From Metridium senile (Eukaryota; Cnidaria; Anthozoa; Actiniaria; Metridiidae), in the NCBI GenBank assembly GCA_949775045.1, contig OX459109.1, forward strand, positions 3,727,975 through 3,791,974: a stretch of 64,000 nucleotides of DNA, written 5' to 3'. Positions within the stretch are counted from its first letter, which is position 1; each line of letters starts with the position of its first letter. The translations under genes were made by a program, and so were the position numbers. Positions 10,634-22,016 of the stretch are shown here, in pieces. The notes under the pieces are model-generated. The model was given only the letters and a program-made list of their open reading frames with translations. It did no database searches and was not told the origin of the DNA.

Positions 10634-10962
10634 CGCATTCACTGGCCTTTCAAGTGGGATATACCGATCAGAAGATGTCTGTCGAAAGCAAACGTCCCGC
10701 CACAATCATGAATTTGTTCAATCCCAAATTCATCAACTTGTTTAATGACAAATTCTAACGGTTCTCAATGGCCCTTAGAAATACCGATCAGAAGATGTTT
10801 GTCTAAAGCATGCAAACGTCCACAATCATCCGATTCTAAATCAACACGACTTTTTCAATACCACAATCTGTTGTCAATAGCCTTTCCAGTGAGAAATACC
10901 GAACAGAGTATCTCTGTCTCAAGCGCAAATGTCCACCATCATCAATACTTGTTCAATGACCA
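10634..10962 (+). repeat. Three diverged tandem copies of a ~115-bp unit
   Basis: ATACCGATCAGAAGATGT (10,660 and 10,782) and ATACCGAACAGAGTATCT (about 10,896) head the same order of blocks each time: AAGC..AAACGTCC..ACAATCAT..TTGTTCAAT. This gives about three units of 110-125 bp. Confidence 0.7.
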
Positions 10963-12149
10963 AGACTTCCCTTTTTTTTAATTAAAAGCAAGAAATGCTC
11001 CCAACACTCTCCCAACTTCAAACGTCTAATGTACTTTGTACAATCATGTTTCCGTTTAAATATCATATATTGCACCTGGGCTGTCAACGAAAAGGATCAA
11101 CTTAATCAAGATAAGCACAAAAGCATTTAATTACTATTTGCATTGGTCACAAAATATTAGTTGTCTTCCAATGCAAACGTTAACGTTTTTTATTAATTAA
11201 AACTTCAAATTAGTGATGTGTCGCTATAACGTTAAAACTTTTACACAATATGAAGAAACCGTAGTCTTAAACTTTCTACAACTCTAATAATTTCGATTGG
11301 TTTTCCAATATACAATAGTCCTTTTCACAGTTTACGTCGATCGGCCTTGATAGCGCGCGTAAAATACTCTTGTAGAATTTGACAACATCCGTGGTAATTA
11401 CACATTAATTACAAGTAATGTACACATTGTCAAATTAAACAATTGAAACACTTAGCAAGTCCCCAGGCTATCGTCAAATATAGGTAATCGCACTATCATG
11501 AGTACAGTTCGTTATTGATATAGGTATTATATACGAGTGATGTTTTGAAAATTTTCAAAATTGGACGATTCTTAACTTTTAGGCGAGTCCAATTTGATAA
11601 CTTTTTAATTACAAATTGTACGAAAAGATCGTGCGATTTTGTATTCATAATATACTGGAAAACTAATTGGCACTCTAATTACACACAAAGTACAATTTAC
11701 AATTTAATTGTACTCCTCTCGTCCAATCAGAATCGAGTAATAGTGTTCTAGATGTTATAAAAAAAATTAAAGGTAACCAAGGCTGAAGTTGATGGAAGAG
11801 GCTGTGAAATGGTTTATTGACATCAAAGTTCCATTTCAATATGACAGTTTGATTGACGACGTGTAAGTGTTTGTATTTTAAGACTAACACCTTATTTTTA
11901 ATATAACAATCTTGATTTTCATTAGTACTTTCCCTGTTTTCATTATAATGAGTTTTTCTTAATTTTGATTAAAATTTTGTTGATTGATCAAGTATGTAAA
12001 CAATTGATTGATAAAATATATTACTTCATTGCTTTACTAATTGTGAGTTTTTAGGAAGTTTGAAAGATCTATATAGCCAAACATGAAAACTCCCAATGAT
12101 CGAACAAAAATAACGGAAGCATTTCTGATCAGATTGATTGCTTGTTTGA
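10963..12149. other. Intergenic AT-rich sequence, no gene seen
   Basis: Some stretches (11,390-11,440 and 11,560-11,740) have short inverted blocks such as TAATTACA and GTCCAAT that recall sequence at 47.0-47.2 kb. I cannot define an element. Confidence 0.4.
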
Positions 12150-12332
12150 TTGATATACCTATTTCAAAGAGATTGTCAAAGACGAGAATAAATTGGTCAT
12201 ATAGATAAGATATATAGATATACCTATTTCAAAGAGGTTGTCATAGACGAGAGGAAATAGATCATATAGATATACCTGTTTCAAAGAGGTTGTCAAAGAC
12301 GAGAATAAATTGGTCATATAGATAAGATATTT
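12150..12332 (+). repeat. Tandem repeat, three ~60-80-bp units
   Basis: The block ATATACCTATTTCAAAGAG followed by TTGTCAAAGACGAGAATAAA occurs three times. The first part resembles the termini of the MITEs at 57,090 and 61,815 (TATACCTATTTCAAAAATCG), so the array may derive from such an end. Confidence 0.75.
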
Positions 12333-12349
12333 ACCATGCAAATAACACG

Positions 12350-12436
12350 ATGGACAGTTGAAAACACAGGAAAATGTCCAAAAGCACGAGCTGAAAGCGA
12401 GTGCTTTTTGATCATTTTCGAGTGTTTTCAACTGTC
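12350..12436. repeat. Hairpin with GGACAGTTGAAAACAC arms
   Basis: Perfect 16-bp inverted arms surround a loop holding a second imperfect pair (AAAGCACGAGCTGAAAGCGAGTGCTTTT). It is a foldback element. 12,440-13,740 contains no gene I can support. Confidence 0.75.
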
Positions 12437-13748
12437 CAGAGTGCAGTTATCAGAGTATAAACCACAACTGAGCATTAGTTATATGGTTTATTACATAGAT
12501 TTACGAGCGAAATGTTTCCTTGCAAAAATCTATTTTGTTCTTGCAAATTTTCGCTCTTATGCAATCGCGATGTAACACTAATTTTGATTGGCTCAAGAAT
12601 AGTAACACTCTTATCTGATTGGTCGAAAATGTGACAGCAAACATTCAAGTAGCTTTTTTCAATGCCAAGAACGGAAAGCTGAAAATTTTACAATCTAGCT
12701 TTGAAATTTCTGTCAGTTTTAGATTTAAATCCGTTCTAAAGCTCAAAACCTAAATATTTAAACTGTTAAAGGAATCAATCTTGTTTACAAAAGCCAACGC
12801 TTCATTCGTTGAGAGAAGATAAGCGAAAACAAAACAGCGACAAGAGAAACAAAACAGCCATCGATTAGATTGAGAAAATATCGACAAATTTACCGTGGGG
12901 AAAAAAAAAACAAATGGAGTTAGAAAACAGGGAAACGAAGACAAAATCTCACCGTTACACTCAAGAACCTGCTCCTCTACTATGGAATAGCTACAAAGCT
13001 ACTCTCAATAGCTACTCTGTTTTTTTGTTTGTTTTTTTTTCAAAATGCCACTATACAAAACGAAGATAGTTTTACTGAAGTCCGCATACTAGCCTTGAAA
13101 AAGCTGTGAAGTCAGTTTTCCCGAACTAACGTCATCAACGTTAGCCAGCACCAAATCGAAACATCGTTTAGGATTGGTATAAAAATAAAAATAAAATAAA
13201 AATACGCGAGAAAATATTTAAAACCAAATTGGCTGCAACTTTTATATTGAAATTATATTTCTATTATAAATATAATTATAATTATAATTATAATTCTATT
13301 ATATTTTTTATATTGAAATTTTACTTTTTACTTTACTTTTACCGTAAATCACTTTAGTAGTTGCATGGCTAAACAAAGGAAAACCAACACAAACTTTGAT
13401 TTCCCTGAAATCACAAAAGAAAATAACCAAAACTTCCAGGTGATCTCGCTTCGAAGCCCGCAAAGGATTGTTTTTTCAAAACGAACAGTTCCAAAATGGC
13501 GTCTCGAAACAACAACGATTTCGGTTACTTTCAGGCATTTGTGTTTTGTTTTCATAATTACTTTTTATATCTTATAGAGCAACAAAGAGCTTTTTTTTGT
13601 CCAAGTTACCTAGAGTTTTTTCTATTTAAAGTTACCTAGAGTTTTTTCTATTTAAAGTTATGTTAATGGCGTATTTTGGAAGTGCGACAAAAATGCTTCT
13701 GATTGGCTTATACTAGCCGGAAGTAAGCGCGCGAAATCACCTGGTTGT

Positions 13749-16700
13749 TTATAATGATGACTTTGTGTCCTGAGACTCAATAATTCCTTTCTTTAGCCAT
13801 TCAGAAATATCTTCCTTAGCAAATCCAGCCTTTAGTAATACCTCGACTGTGTTCTGTCCTATTCTGGGCTGTGGTTCAGGGCAGCCTTGACCTGGAGTCC
13901 TTGATAGTTTAGGGGCTGGTGCTGGCTCATAGCCATCTTCACCTGTCATGAATGTTTTTCGTTGGACATTATGAGGATCAAGAGGTGCTTCATCTAGTGT
14001 TAGAACCGGTGCAAAACAGGCATCTGTTCCTTCAAATATCTTACTCCACTCGTCACGTGTTTTAGTTGAAAATACTTTTTCAAATACTTTCTTTTGTTGT
14101 TCCCAGTCTGACACGTCCATTTGTGGCGGTAAGTCATCTTTGGAGAGGTTTAGTCCTGGGATTAAAAGAAAGTATTAATAAACTGTACTAAAAACATCAC
14201 GGCGGTGAAACGACTACGCATGCGTAGCAAAATTTTCACAGCGGTAAATTTGCCATTGTAAACATTAGGAATTTCGGACTACAGTGTTTGACGTCGATTT
14301 ATAAGAAATTCCCTGAATATATAAGTTTGCAGTTTCGTGTACATAACCTTTGTTATATTATAGATCTACCATGAGTCTATACTTTTGTATGTTTGTTTAT
14401 ATTATGAGAAAAAAAGCGATGAAAGTCGTACACTCCATCGTTTTTTATAGAGTCCGTACGAATGTCAGATTTGCGTGCTGGATCATTTTACTTGATTTTT
14501 CGCGCATGTGTAGACGTTTGACCGCTGGGTTACTATACAGACAAGAATCTAAATCCATGTCTTCTGTAGTGCAAATTTATTGCTCTCCCAATTCACCGAT
14601 CACAGCTGTGCTTGAGTGACCACAAAACAATGGGCTGTTTCCCAATGGAATAAGAAAATCTTTTAATAGTTTTCAATTTTGCAAAACAGTCCCTACTTTT
14701 ACTCGCCTCACTCCCCGCTCGGCCTTTAATCCTCTCCTCATTCCCTCGCGGCCAGAATTTCGTCCGTTCGAACTTCAACTCGTAAATAATAATAAATAAC
14801 CTCAACAATAAAAATAAGCAGACAACTTCTGCTCAGGATAATCAAAGCACCAGACACTAACTCAACATCACCTTTTATTAGTTCATTGTAGAATTTAGGT
14901 TCCAATGCTCCAACAGCAATGTATTTGTCATCAAGAGTTTTGTATGTATTATAGAAAGGGGCACCAGTATCAAGAAGATTACCACCTCTTTCATTGGCCC
15001 AGAGGCCCAGTTCACGGCCCTTGAATACAAACGACCCTATATAGGCTGCACCATCTACCTGAAGGTTTATAAGTAATATATACAATATCAGTGGCCGATC
15101 TGTATGGAATATACAACAGGGAGTCAAAGACGAGCAAATTATGTATAGTACTTATGAAACTCAAATGTTGGTTCTTTCATATCTTACTAAAATTGTCAAG
15201 ATAAAAGTAAAATATGAACTAACATTGGAGTTTCATAAGTATCTTGTACTATACAAATTTTGACGCTTTTATTCTAAACTCGCATAACTATGCAAATTTC
15301 GTACAATCTTTTTCACTTGATCTTCTGATGATGTCAGTGTCCACCGAAAGCTAAAGATTTGAACATAAACAACAGTAGTATATGGCCTTAAATCTACTCT
15401 TATAATATTTTTCACAATGCTACTGAAGGACAACTTTAATATTCTCTGTACTATTCACGTCCAATCTGTATGAGATATTCAACAACTCGTCTCTGACTCA
15501 GGTTGTATATCCAATACAGAATGGCCTCTCATATTATATCTATTACATATATATAGTCACAGGCACATGATTGCATAAATGACACAAGACACAAATATTG
15601 TAAACTACTTAATATATAATGTCCTGGTTAATTTTTCCAAATTTTATAAGAATTCTCAAGATAAAAGAAAGACATTTCAAGTTACAACTTTTAAGTTTAA
15701 AATATTAAAATATGCAAATCAGGATAAACAACACTAGTGTTCCAGTAAACAAGTGGTGTACCAGATATGGTCATGATTTTTTGTGATTTCTTTTGTAAAC
15801 TTTTAAGTTTAAAATATTAAAATATGCAAATCAGGATATACAACACTAGTGTTGTACCAGATATGGTCATGATTTCTTTTGTAAATTTTTTGTGATTTCT
15901 TTTGTAAACTTTTAAGTTTAAAATATTCAAATATTCAAATTAGGATATACAACACTAGTGTTGTACCAGATATGGCCATGAATTGTTTTGTAATTTTTGT
16001 GTGATTTCTTTTGTAAATTTCTCATGAATTATAAATGAGTTTTTTAAGCAGTTCTTACCATTGCGCTATCAATGACCTGCCCTTGTCCTGACTGCATTCT
16101 CTCTATCAAAGCCATTAGTATTCCCATAACACAGATAACACTACCCCCAGCAAAGTCACCCAGTAGATTAAGTGGTGGGGTTAGGTTACTGTCTTTACGC
16201 CCAAGCATTGATAATAGACCTGACATTGCAATATAGTTGATATCATGCCCTGCTTGTTTAGACATGGGACCTTTCTGTCCATAACCTACAGAATGAAGAG
16301 AATAGCAATTATTATGATGATGATAACAGTGGATGATGATAATGGTAATGATGATGATAATGGTAGTGATGATGATAATGGTTGTGATATATAAATGATG
16401 ATGATAGTGAGGATGACAATGGTAATTTTCATAATAAAATTTAAAACAACAAGGTTTTTACTCGACGTTTCAACACCATCAGGCGTCATTTTTAAGAGTA
16501 AATATTTATTGCAAGTGAATGATAAATAAGTACAAATTTCAATAAAATTTACCTCATGGGATTTCTAGACTATTGTTCAAAATAGTTCTGCTCAATTAGA
16601 GTCAGATTGAGTGTTTATTGATGGTTTCAGGTCCTTAATATACAGCATTTCGTGCTGGCGACAGTTCTTGTAATGTTCGCCTACTAAACATTGTCCTTTT

Positions 16701-19381
16701 AAATTTTATTATGAAAACTACAAAAAAAACACCATCTTATTCGATTATGGTAATGGTGATGATAATGGTAGTGACGATGATATTGGTTGTGATAAATGAT
16801 GATGACAGTGATGATGATATTAGTTGTGATGGTGATGATAATGGTAGTGATGATGATATTGGTTGTGATAAATGATGATGACAGCAATAATGGTGATAAT
16901 GGTAGTGATGATGATATTGGTTGTGATAAATGATGATAGCGATGATGATAATGGTAATTGTGATGATAATGGTAGTGATGATGATAATGGTAATGGTGAT
17001 GATAATGGTAGTGATGATAATAGCGATATTAGTGGTCATAATGTTGCTATGGATGAAAATAATGATGACAGTGATTTCAATTAACAATTATTTGCTGAAG
17101 GCGAAGTGAATACATTGATGAATAATAACCGAGACGGAGTCTAGGTTATTATCCTCTGAGCCTGAGGTGGATAATTGTTTAAGTATAAAGACAAAAGTGT
17201 TTATTTCAAAAAGAAAAAAATAACCAGCCTTTATTGAAGAAAAACAGTAAATTTTTTTATTTTTTCAAAGCATGCAAAATGCTGTAGGTGACGATTGAGA
17301 AATAGCGTGAATTTCTCGATCAATCAGCACGCACAATTTTCTATAATCACTTGCGCAACCTTACTAATAATCATAATCAGCACTATTTAGTATTTGTACT
17401 GCCGGTAGTTAGTAATGTGTATTTCATGGATAAAATGTTACCATGGAAACTAACCAGTCAGTCTTGAATAGATTAATTTTGGGTTATCTTCCATGAGAAC
17501 ACTAGGCCCCAGTCCTAATCTTTCCATCACACCAGGTCTATACGGCTCTATCAATACATCAGCATTTGAACACAACCTATAGGTAATAATAATAATTACA
17601 CCTAATTGAACATACAGGGAGCCCAAGCTCATCACTTGTGATGTTAGTAGATTGCATATTTCCAGTAAATATATGGAGTCGTGAAATATACTTTCGCTGT
17701 GCCTCAAATATACAATAATAAAGACTTTTTTTACGTAGATAGCTGTGTATAGCTGTTTTTTAATCTGTGACTGAGTTTTAGCTCAATTAGAATGATTTTG
17801 CTAAAACAGTTATAAGTACACAACTATCTACATCAAAAAAAGTCTTTATTATTGTATAGTTGAGGCACAGCGAAAGGATAGTTTGCAACTCCATACATTG
17901 ACTGTAAATATGCAAATTACTAACACCACAAGTGACGAGCTTGGGCTCCTTGTAATTGAACAGAGCTTGTCATTGTCATTTGATCTTCATGATCTATATT
18001 TTGAATATGACAAGCTCTGTTCAATTAGGTACATACATGTATGTATAATTATGTGGAAACTAGAGAGTAAACTAGTATACTAACTATATGCTTCGTGGGT
18101 GTTTGATATAAACCATAGATAGTATAATGAAATTTGTAACACCGTAAAAAAATGTTGACTTAACTTTACTGACATTTCGAGCTTTATAGGGGAGTGGGGG
18201 GGGGGGGGGGGGGGGGGGGAGTCACCCAATCCCCCTCCCCTGTATCCACCCCTTTGATTGTACTCAATTGCACACAGGAAAAATATGTTAATTCCCAATT
18301 TGTGAAAATAGTGGGTGTTTTCAGGGATTTTCATGTGTATTCATTGGGAAAGTGGTACCAAACCCGTTCATGAGACAAAAAAATCCCATTTATTTCCCAA
18401 GAAAATCACAATTTTATAATTTCAATTTGGGAATTTAATAATTTTCCCTGTGTTGGATAGAGCATGTTATATACAGAACATAGATCATGAAGATCAAATG
18501 GTATGCGGCAAGTAAATATAGTAAACGAATTTCGGAGAGACTACAGAATACAGGGCCCCATTCTGAGCGTTATCATTTGAGTAGCTCGGCGGCTCGCCAG
18601 TCAGACTTTAAAAGAACGAGAAATTGAATTCATTAAGGACACTAGTATATATTTTAGTGGCTCGGCGGCTCGTTGGCTCGCCAGTCAGACTTTAAAAGAA
18701 CGTGAAATTAAATTCATTAAGGACACTAGTATATATTTTAGTGGCTCGGCGGCTCGTTGGCTCGCCAGTCAGACTTTAAAAGAATGAGAAATTGAATTCA
18801 TTAAGGACACTAGTATATATTTTTAGTGGCTCGGCGGCTCGTTGGCTCGCCAGTCAGACTTTAATGTATTCATTACTTGACTGCCGAGCCAACGAGCCAG
18901 TGGCTCACAAGACATCGTCAAAGTTGGCCCTGTATTCTGTAGTCTAGCCCGAATTTCGGATTAGAGCAGATTTCGTATGACTGAAAAGTTCAGTGCCGTG
19001 TGTGTGCCTTGCCGCGAACGTGGCATGCCTTGACCGCGTTCGTGCGGTGAGCTTTTCAATAGTCATTCAAAATCTGCTTTATGAAATGTACAGTTAGGTA
19101 CCACTACAAATCTCGCTCCAAAAATAGCATAAATGTCTTATAATTAAGAGACTTTACGGGCTTTACACTACATACCTTCGCATAATTTCTACTCCTTGTG
19201 GTTGTTGTAAATCCAGAGCTATTGACTGTTTACCTCTGCCCAATCTATCCATGGATACATACTTCTTTACTTGGTCTACTCTAGTAACTATTGCGCCAAA
19301 ATCAGCCAGAATCATGCCTGCAAACGGACCAGGAGCAAGACCTGCTAGTTCAATAACACGAAGTCCTTTCAGAGCCGCCAT
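13749..19381 (-). CDS. AMACR: Alpha-methylacyl-CoA racemase, complete, 5 exons, 382 aa
   Basis: Exons (minus, in order) are 19176-19381, 17455-17576, 16059-16285, 14872-15058 and 13749-14155. All are GT-AG, the phases (2,1,0,1) are consistent and the total is 382 aa, the length of the human enzyme. It belongs to the CoA-transferase family III (CaiB/BaiF) fold and epimerises 2-methylacyl-CoA thioesters for branched-chain fatty acid and bile acid oxidation in peroxisomes and mitochondria. The start [12 protein letters not shown] is followed by the family LAPGPF and LGRGK blocks. The catalytic pair is present: H123 in AGHDINY and D153 in [15 protein letters not shown] and [13 protein letters not shown] also match the family. 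The C-terminus KSSL resembles the human KASL peroxisomal signal. Introns are full of foldback repeats, microsatellites and a minisatellite, but the frame is intact. Confidence 0.95.
14690..14775. repeat. Dispersed repeat shared with 63,637-63,750
   Basis: GCAAAACAGTCCCTACTTTT followed by a segment with CTCTCCTCATTC..AGAATTTCGTCCG..CGAACTTCAAC appears here. The second part occurs inverted at about 63,675-63,735. It lies in AMACR intron 4. Confidence 0.65.
15082..15540. mobile_element. MITE-like element with ~50-bp inverted ends
   Basis: The left end (AGTGGCCGATCTGTATGGAATATAC..GAGTCAAAGACGAG) pairs with the right end (CTCGTCTCTGACTCAGG..CCAATACAGAATGGCC). Inside are AGTACTTATGAAACTC / GAGTTTCATAAGTA arms and a segment (ATCTTCTGATGATGTC) also seen at about 60,655. 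It lies in AMACR intron 3. Confidence 0.55.
15670..16020 (+). repeat. Tandem repeat, 3-4 units of ~85-115 bp
   Basis: Each unit holds CTTTTAAGTTTAAAATATT, ATGCAAATCAGGATA, ACACTAGTGTTGTACCAGAT and ATGGTCATGATTTCTTTTG. A related single copy is at 5590-5668. Confidence 0.75.
16305..16425 (+). repeat. GATGAT/AATGGT microsatellite
   Basis: Imperfect triplet-based repeat in AMACR intron 2. Confidence 0.85.
16738..17075 (+). repeat. Long imperfect (GATGATAATGGTAGT)n array
   Basis: Triplet-derived repeat of about 330 bp in AMACR intron 2, with recurring GATGATATTGGTTGTGATAA units. Open frames across it on both strands are artefacts of the triplet period. Confidence 0.85.
17603..17964. mobile_element. 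~360-bp foldback element next to AMACR exon 2
   Basis: Two arms of about 170 bp are near-complementary from the outer GAGCCCAAGCTC / GAGCTTGGGCTC to the inner AAGACTTTTTTTACGTAGAT / ATCTACATCAAAAAAAGTCT. The first base is about 25 bp from the splice acceptor of exon 2 (17576). Confidence 0.75.
17954..18026. repeat. Perfect 20-bp-arm hairpin
   Basis: AATTGAACAGAGCTTGTCAT pairs exactly with the sequence at 18007-18026. It overlaps the right edge of the foldback at 17603-17964. Confidence 0.8.
18052..18195 (+). repeat. FB repeat copy ending in poly(G)
   Basis: The FB consensus runs from AAACTAGAGAGTAAACTAG to ACATTTCGAGCTTTATAG, then goes into a run of about 25 G residues (18196-18222). Confidence 0.8.
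18540..18943. mobile_element. Minisatellite array bounded by inverted 18-bp ends
   Basis: ACTACAGAATACAGGGCC at 18540-18557 is the exact complement of 18926-18943. Between them are four units of about 83 bp built from GGCTCGGCGGCTCGTTGGCT, CGCCAGTCAGACTTTAAAAG and CACTAGTATATATTTTAGTG (18584-18862). The last unit is followed by a short inverted piece (GCCGAGCCAACGAGCC). It lies in AMACR intron 1. Confidence 0.75.
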
Positions 19382-19439
19382 TTTGAACTGCACTTCACAC
19401 AGGAAGCCCACACAGTGAAATAGTTTACCACAGGGAGCC

Positions 19440-20050
19440 CAAACATTTTTTTCAGGAGCGGAGTCCGTAACTACTCACTAGTTATAAATAAAACCAATAG
19501 GGTATTAACGTTCTAAATAAATATAATTAAAAAAGAACAACAGAATAAAAAAATACGATCAAACAGAAATAACGGGGAAAGGGCTTGTCAACAATGGTAT
19601 TCGAAATTTTAATATGGGACGATTCCTTCGAGACATTCTGTAAACTGCTTTTAATGTGTGGAATGAAGCTCCCTGCTACAAATCTAACATTTTCTTTTTT
19701 TTTTAACTAGAATATAATAAGAGGCTATTTTTTCAACAACAAAAAAAGGAAGTACTGTACTGTGGAACGGCTATAACCAGATAACCGTCTTGTTTGATAG
19801 CTTTCCATCATGTTAGTAAGGATAAAACTGATATCACAATCTATTAACTATGAGATGCATCGAGTGACTACCACTACCCAGTCGTTTTTGCAGTGAATAA
19901 ATATTGGATGCATTCATTCATTTGCTCTGTGTGGTGGTGTATAGTTAGTTATCAGGCAACATCGCCATATTGATAGTAAATGAGTATTAATTCGATATAA
20001 AGATTGTACCAAATTGTACTGAAAATAATAGACATTTGTAATATAGAAAA
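19440..20050. other. Upstream of AMACR, no gene seen
   Basis: AT-rich. A segment at 19,745-19,830 (ATAACCGTCTTGTTTGATAG, then CTTTCCATCATGTTAG) recurs at about 56,185-56,235 and marks another dispersed repeat. Confidence 0.5.
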
Positions 20051-20305
20051 AATAGAAACTGGCGAGTAAACTAGTATAGGCTGTGTCGGTGTTTATATAT
20101 AAACGATAGGTAATATAATCAGATAATGAAATTTGTAACACCGTAAAAAATGTTGACTTATAACTTTACTGACGTCGTTTCGAGCTTTAGCCCTTCGTCG
20201 GAGTACGAAGTTTACTCCGACGAAGGGCTAAAGCTCACAACGTCAGTAAAGTTAAGTCAACATTTTTTTACGGTGTTACAAATTTCATTATATTACCTAT
20301 CTGTA
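20050..20305. repeat. FB repeat copy with palindromic duplication
   Basis: A full FB unit is followed, after a short spacer near 20,207, by an inverted copy of its inner half (ACTCCGACGAAGGGCTAAAG..CGGTGTTACAAATTTCA). The arms are about 85 bp. Confidence 0.85.
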
Positions 20306-20797
20306 ATATAGAAAGACAAGAAAGTAGTAAGCCATTAATAAACAAGTTTTGACCTTTCATCTCGCTACCTTTCTTATGGTACACAACTAAGTGACCGGTT
20401 TCAAAACAGAGTCAAGCAGTCAAAACCACCTTCACCACCGATCCACGGGCTGATGCAACTTACACAACCTGCAGCAGAATATACAATTGGTCATGAGTGC
20501 AAAATTGCTCAGAGAAAAGGTCCCTAAATAAAGTAAGAAACGTTTTTTCCCCATTTCGTCAATATTAATGTCAATTTGTTATGGTTTGTTTGATGTCAAA
20601 TTTCGCGCCACAACGATAAAATAAAATTATAATAACAATAGCAATGATAACGATGACAATATCGATAATGAATAATAATGATCATTGCATCGTGATATGA
20701 TGGTGATATATAACAGTAATTACTGAAATGAGTATATCTATAGCTCAGTTTTATTGAATACAACACAAAACAATCATTTTAATTAACTTAAGCTTCA

Positions 20798-21835
20798 TGT
20801 AGTGATATGCACTACCGTTCTTTTTTTTTTTAATTAATTAAAATTGACTTTATTGGGTATCACTAATTGATGTAACTATAGTTATTGGATAACACAGAAT
20901 AACAATTCATGTTGTGATATGCATTATTGTTCTTTTTAATAGCTTAGGAATACATATTTTCTTAGCTATTTACTTTATTGAATCACACAAAATAATAATT
21001 AATGTAGCGATATCCACTTCTGTTCTCTTTTTAATAGATTATAGGAATACATATTTTCTTAACTATTTACTTTATTGAATCACACAAAATAATAATTAAT
21101 GTAGCGATATGCACTACTTTTATCTTTTTAATAGATTTTAGGAATACATATTTTCTTAGCTATTTACTTTATTGAATCACACAAAATAATAATTAATGTA
21201 GCGATATGCACTACTGTTATCTTTTTAATAGATTATAGGAATACATATTTTCTTAGCTATTTACTTTATTGAATCACACAAAATAATAATTAATGTAGCG
21301 ATATGCACTACTGTTTTCTTTTTAATAGATTATAGGAATACATATTTTCTTAGCTATTTACTTTATTGAATCACACAAAATAATAATTAATGTAGCGATA
21401 TGCACTACTGTTTTCTTTTTAATAGATTATAGGAATACATGTTTTCTTAGCTATTTACTTTATTGAATCACACAAAATAATAATTAATGTAGCGATATGC
21501 ACTACTGTTTTCTTTTTAATAGATTATAGGAATACATATTTTCTTAGCTATTTACTTTATTGAATCACACAAAATAATAATTAATGTAGCGATATGCACT
21601 ACTTTTATCTTTTTAATAGATTATAGGAATACATGTTTTTTTAACTATTTACTTTATTGGATCACACAAAATAATAATTTATTTATAGATATGCACTATT
21701 GTTCTTTTTTAATAGATTATAGGAATATATATTTTCTTAACTATTTACTTTATTTGAATCACACAAAATAATAATTCATGTTATGATATGCTCTATTGTT
21801 CTTTTTTAATAGATTAGGAATACATATTTTCTTAG
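20798..21835. repeat. 97-bp satellite array, about 10 copies
   Basis: Units contain GTAGCGATATGCACTACTG, CTTTTTAATAGATTATAGGA, ATACATATTTTCTTAGCTAT and TTGAATCACACAAAATAATA. Starts at 21,194, 21,291 and 21,388 show a 97-bp period. The central units are nearly identical and both ends are diverged. The array lies just downstream of the HEPN-NACHT gene. Confidence 0.9.
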
Positions 21836-22016
21836 TTGAATGAAGCTGTGCTCGATCAGCTAACTAACAGTCTTTAGTACAAAACAGACTCTAATGGTAT
21901 TCTTGAACTGTTAATTGACAAAATAATCTGTCTAAATTATCAACAATTTGCAACTAGAATATATATCATTACCTACTTTATGGGATACATTTATTTCACC
22001 GAAATAGTATCTGGAT

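Noticed and set aside
16699..17087. Minus- and plus-strand open frames of 60-116 aa
   Set aside because: Triplet-period GATGAT repeat without stop codons; not genes.
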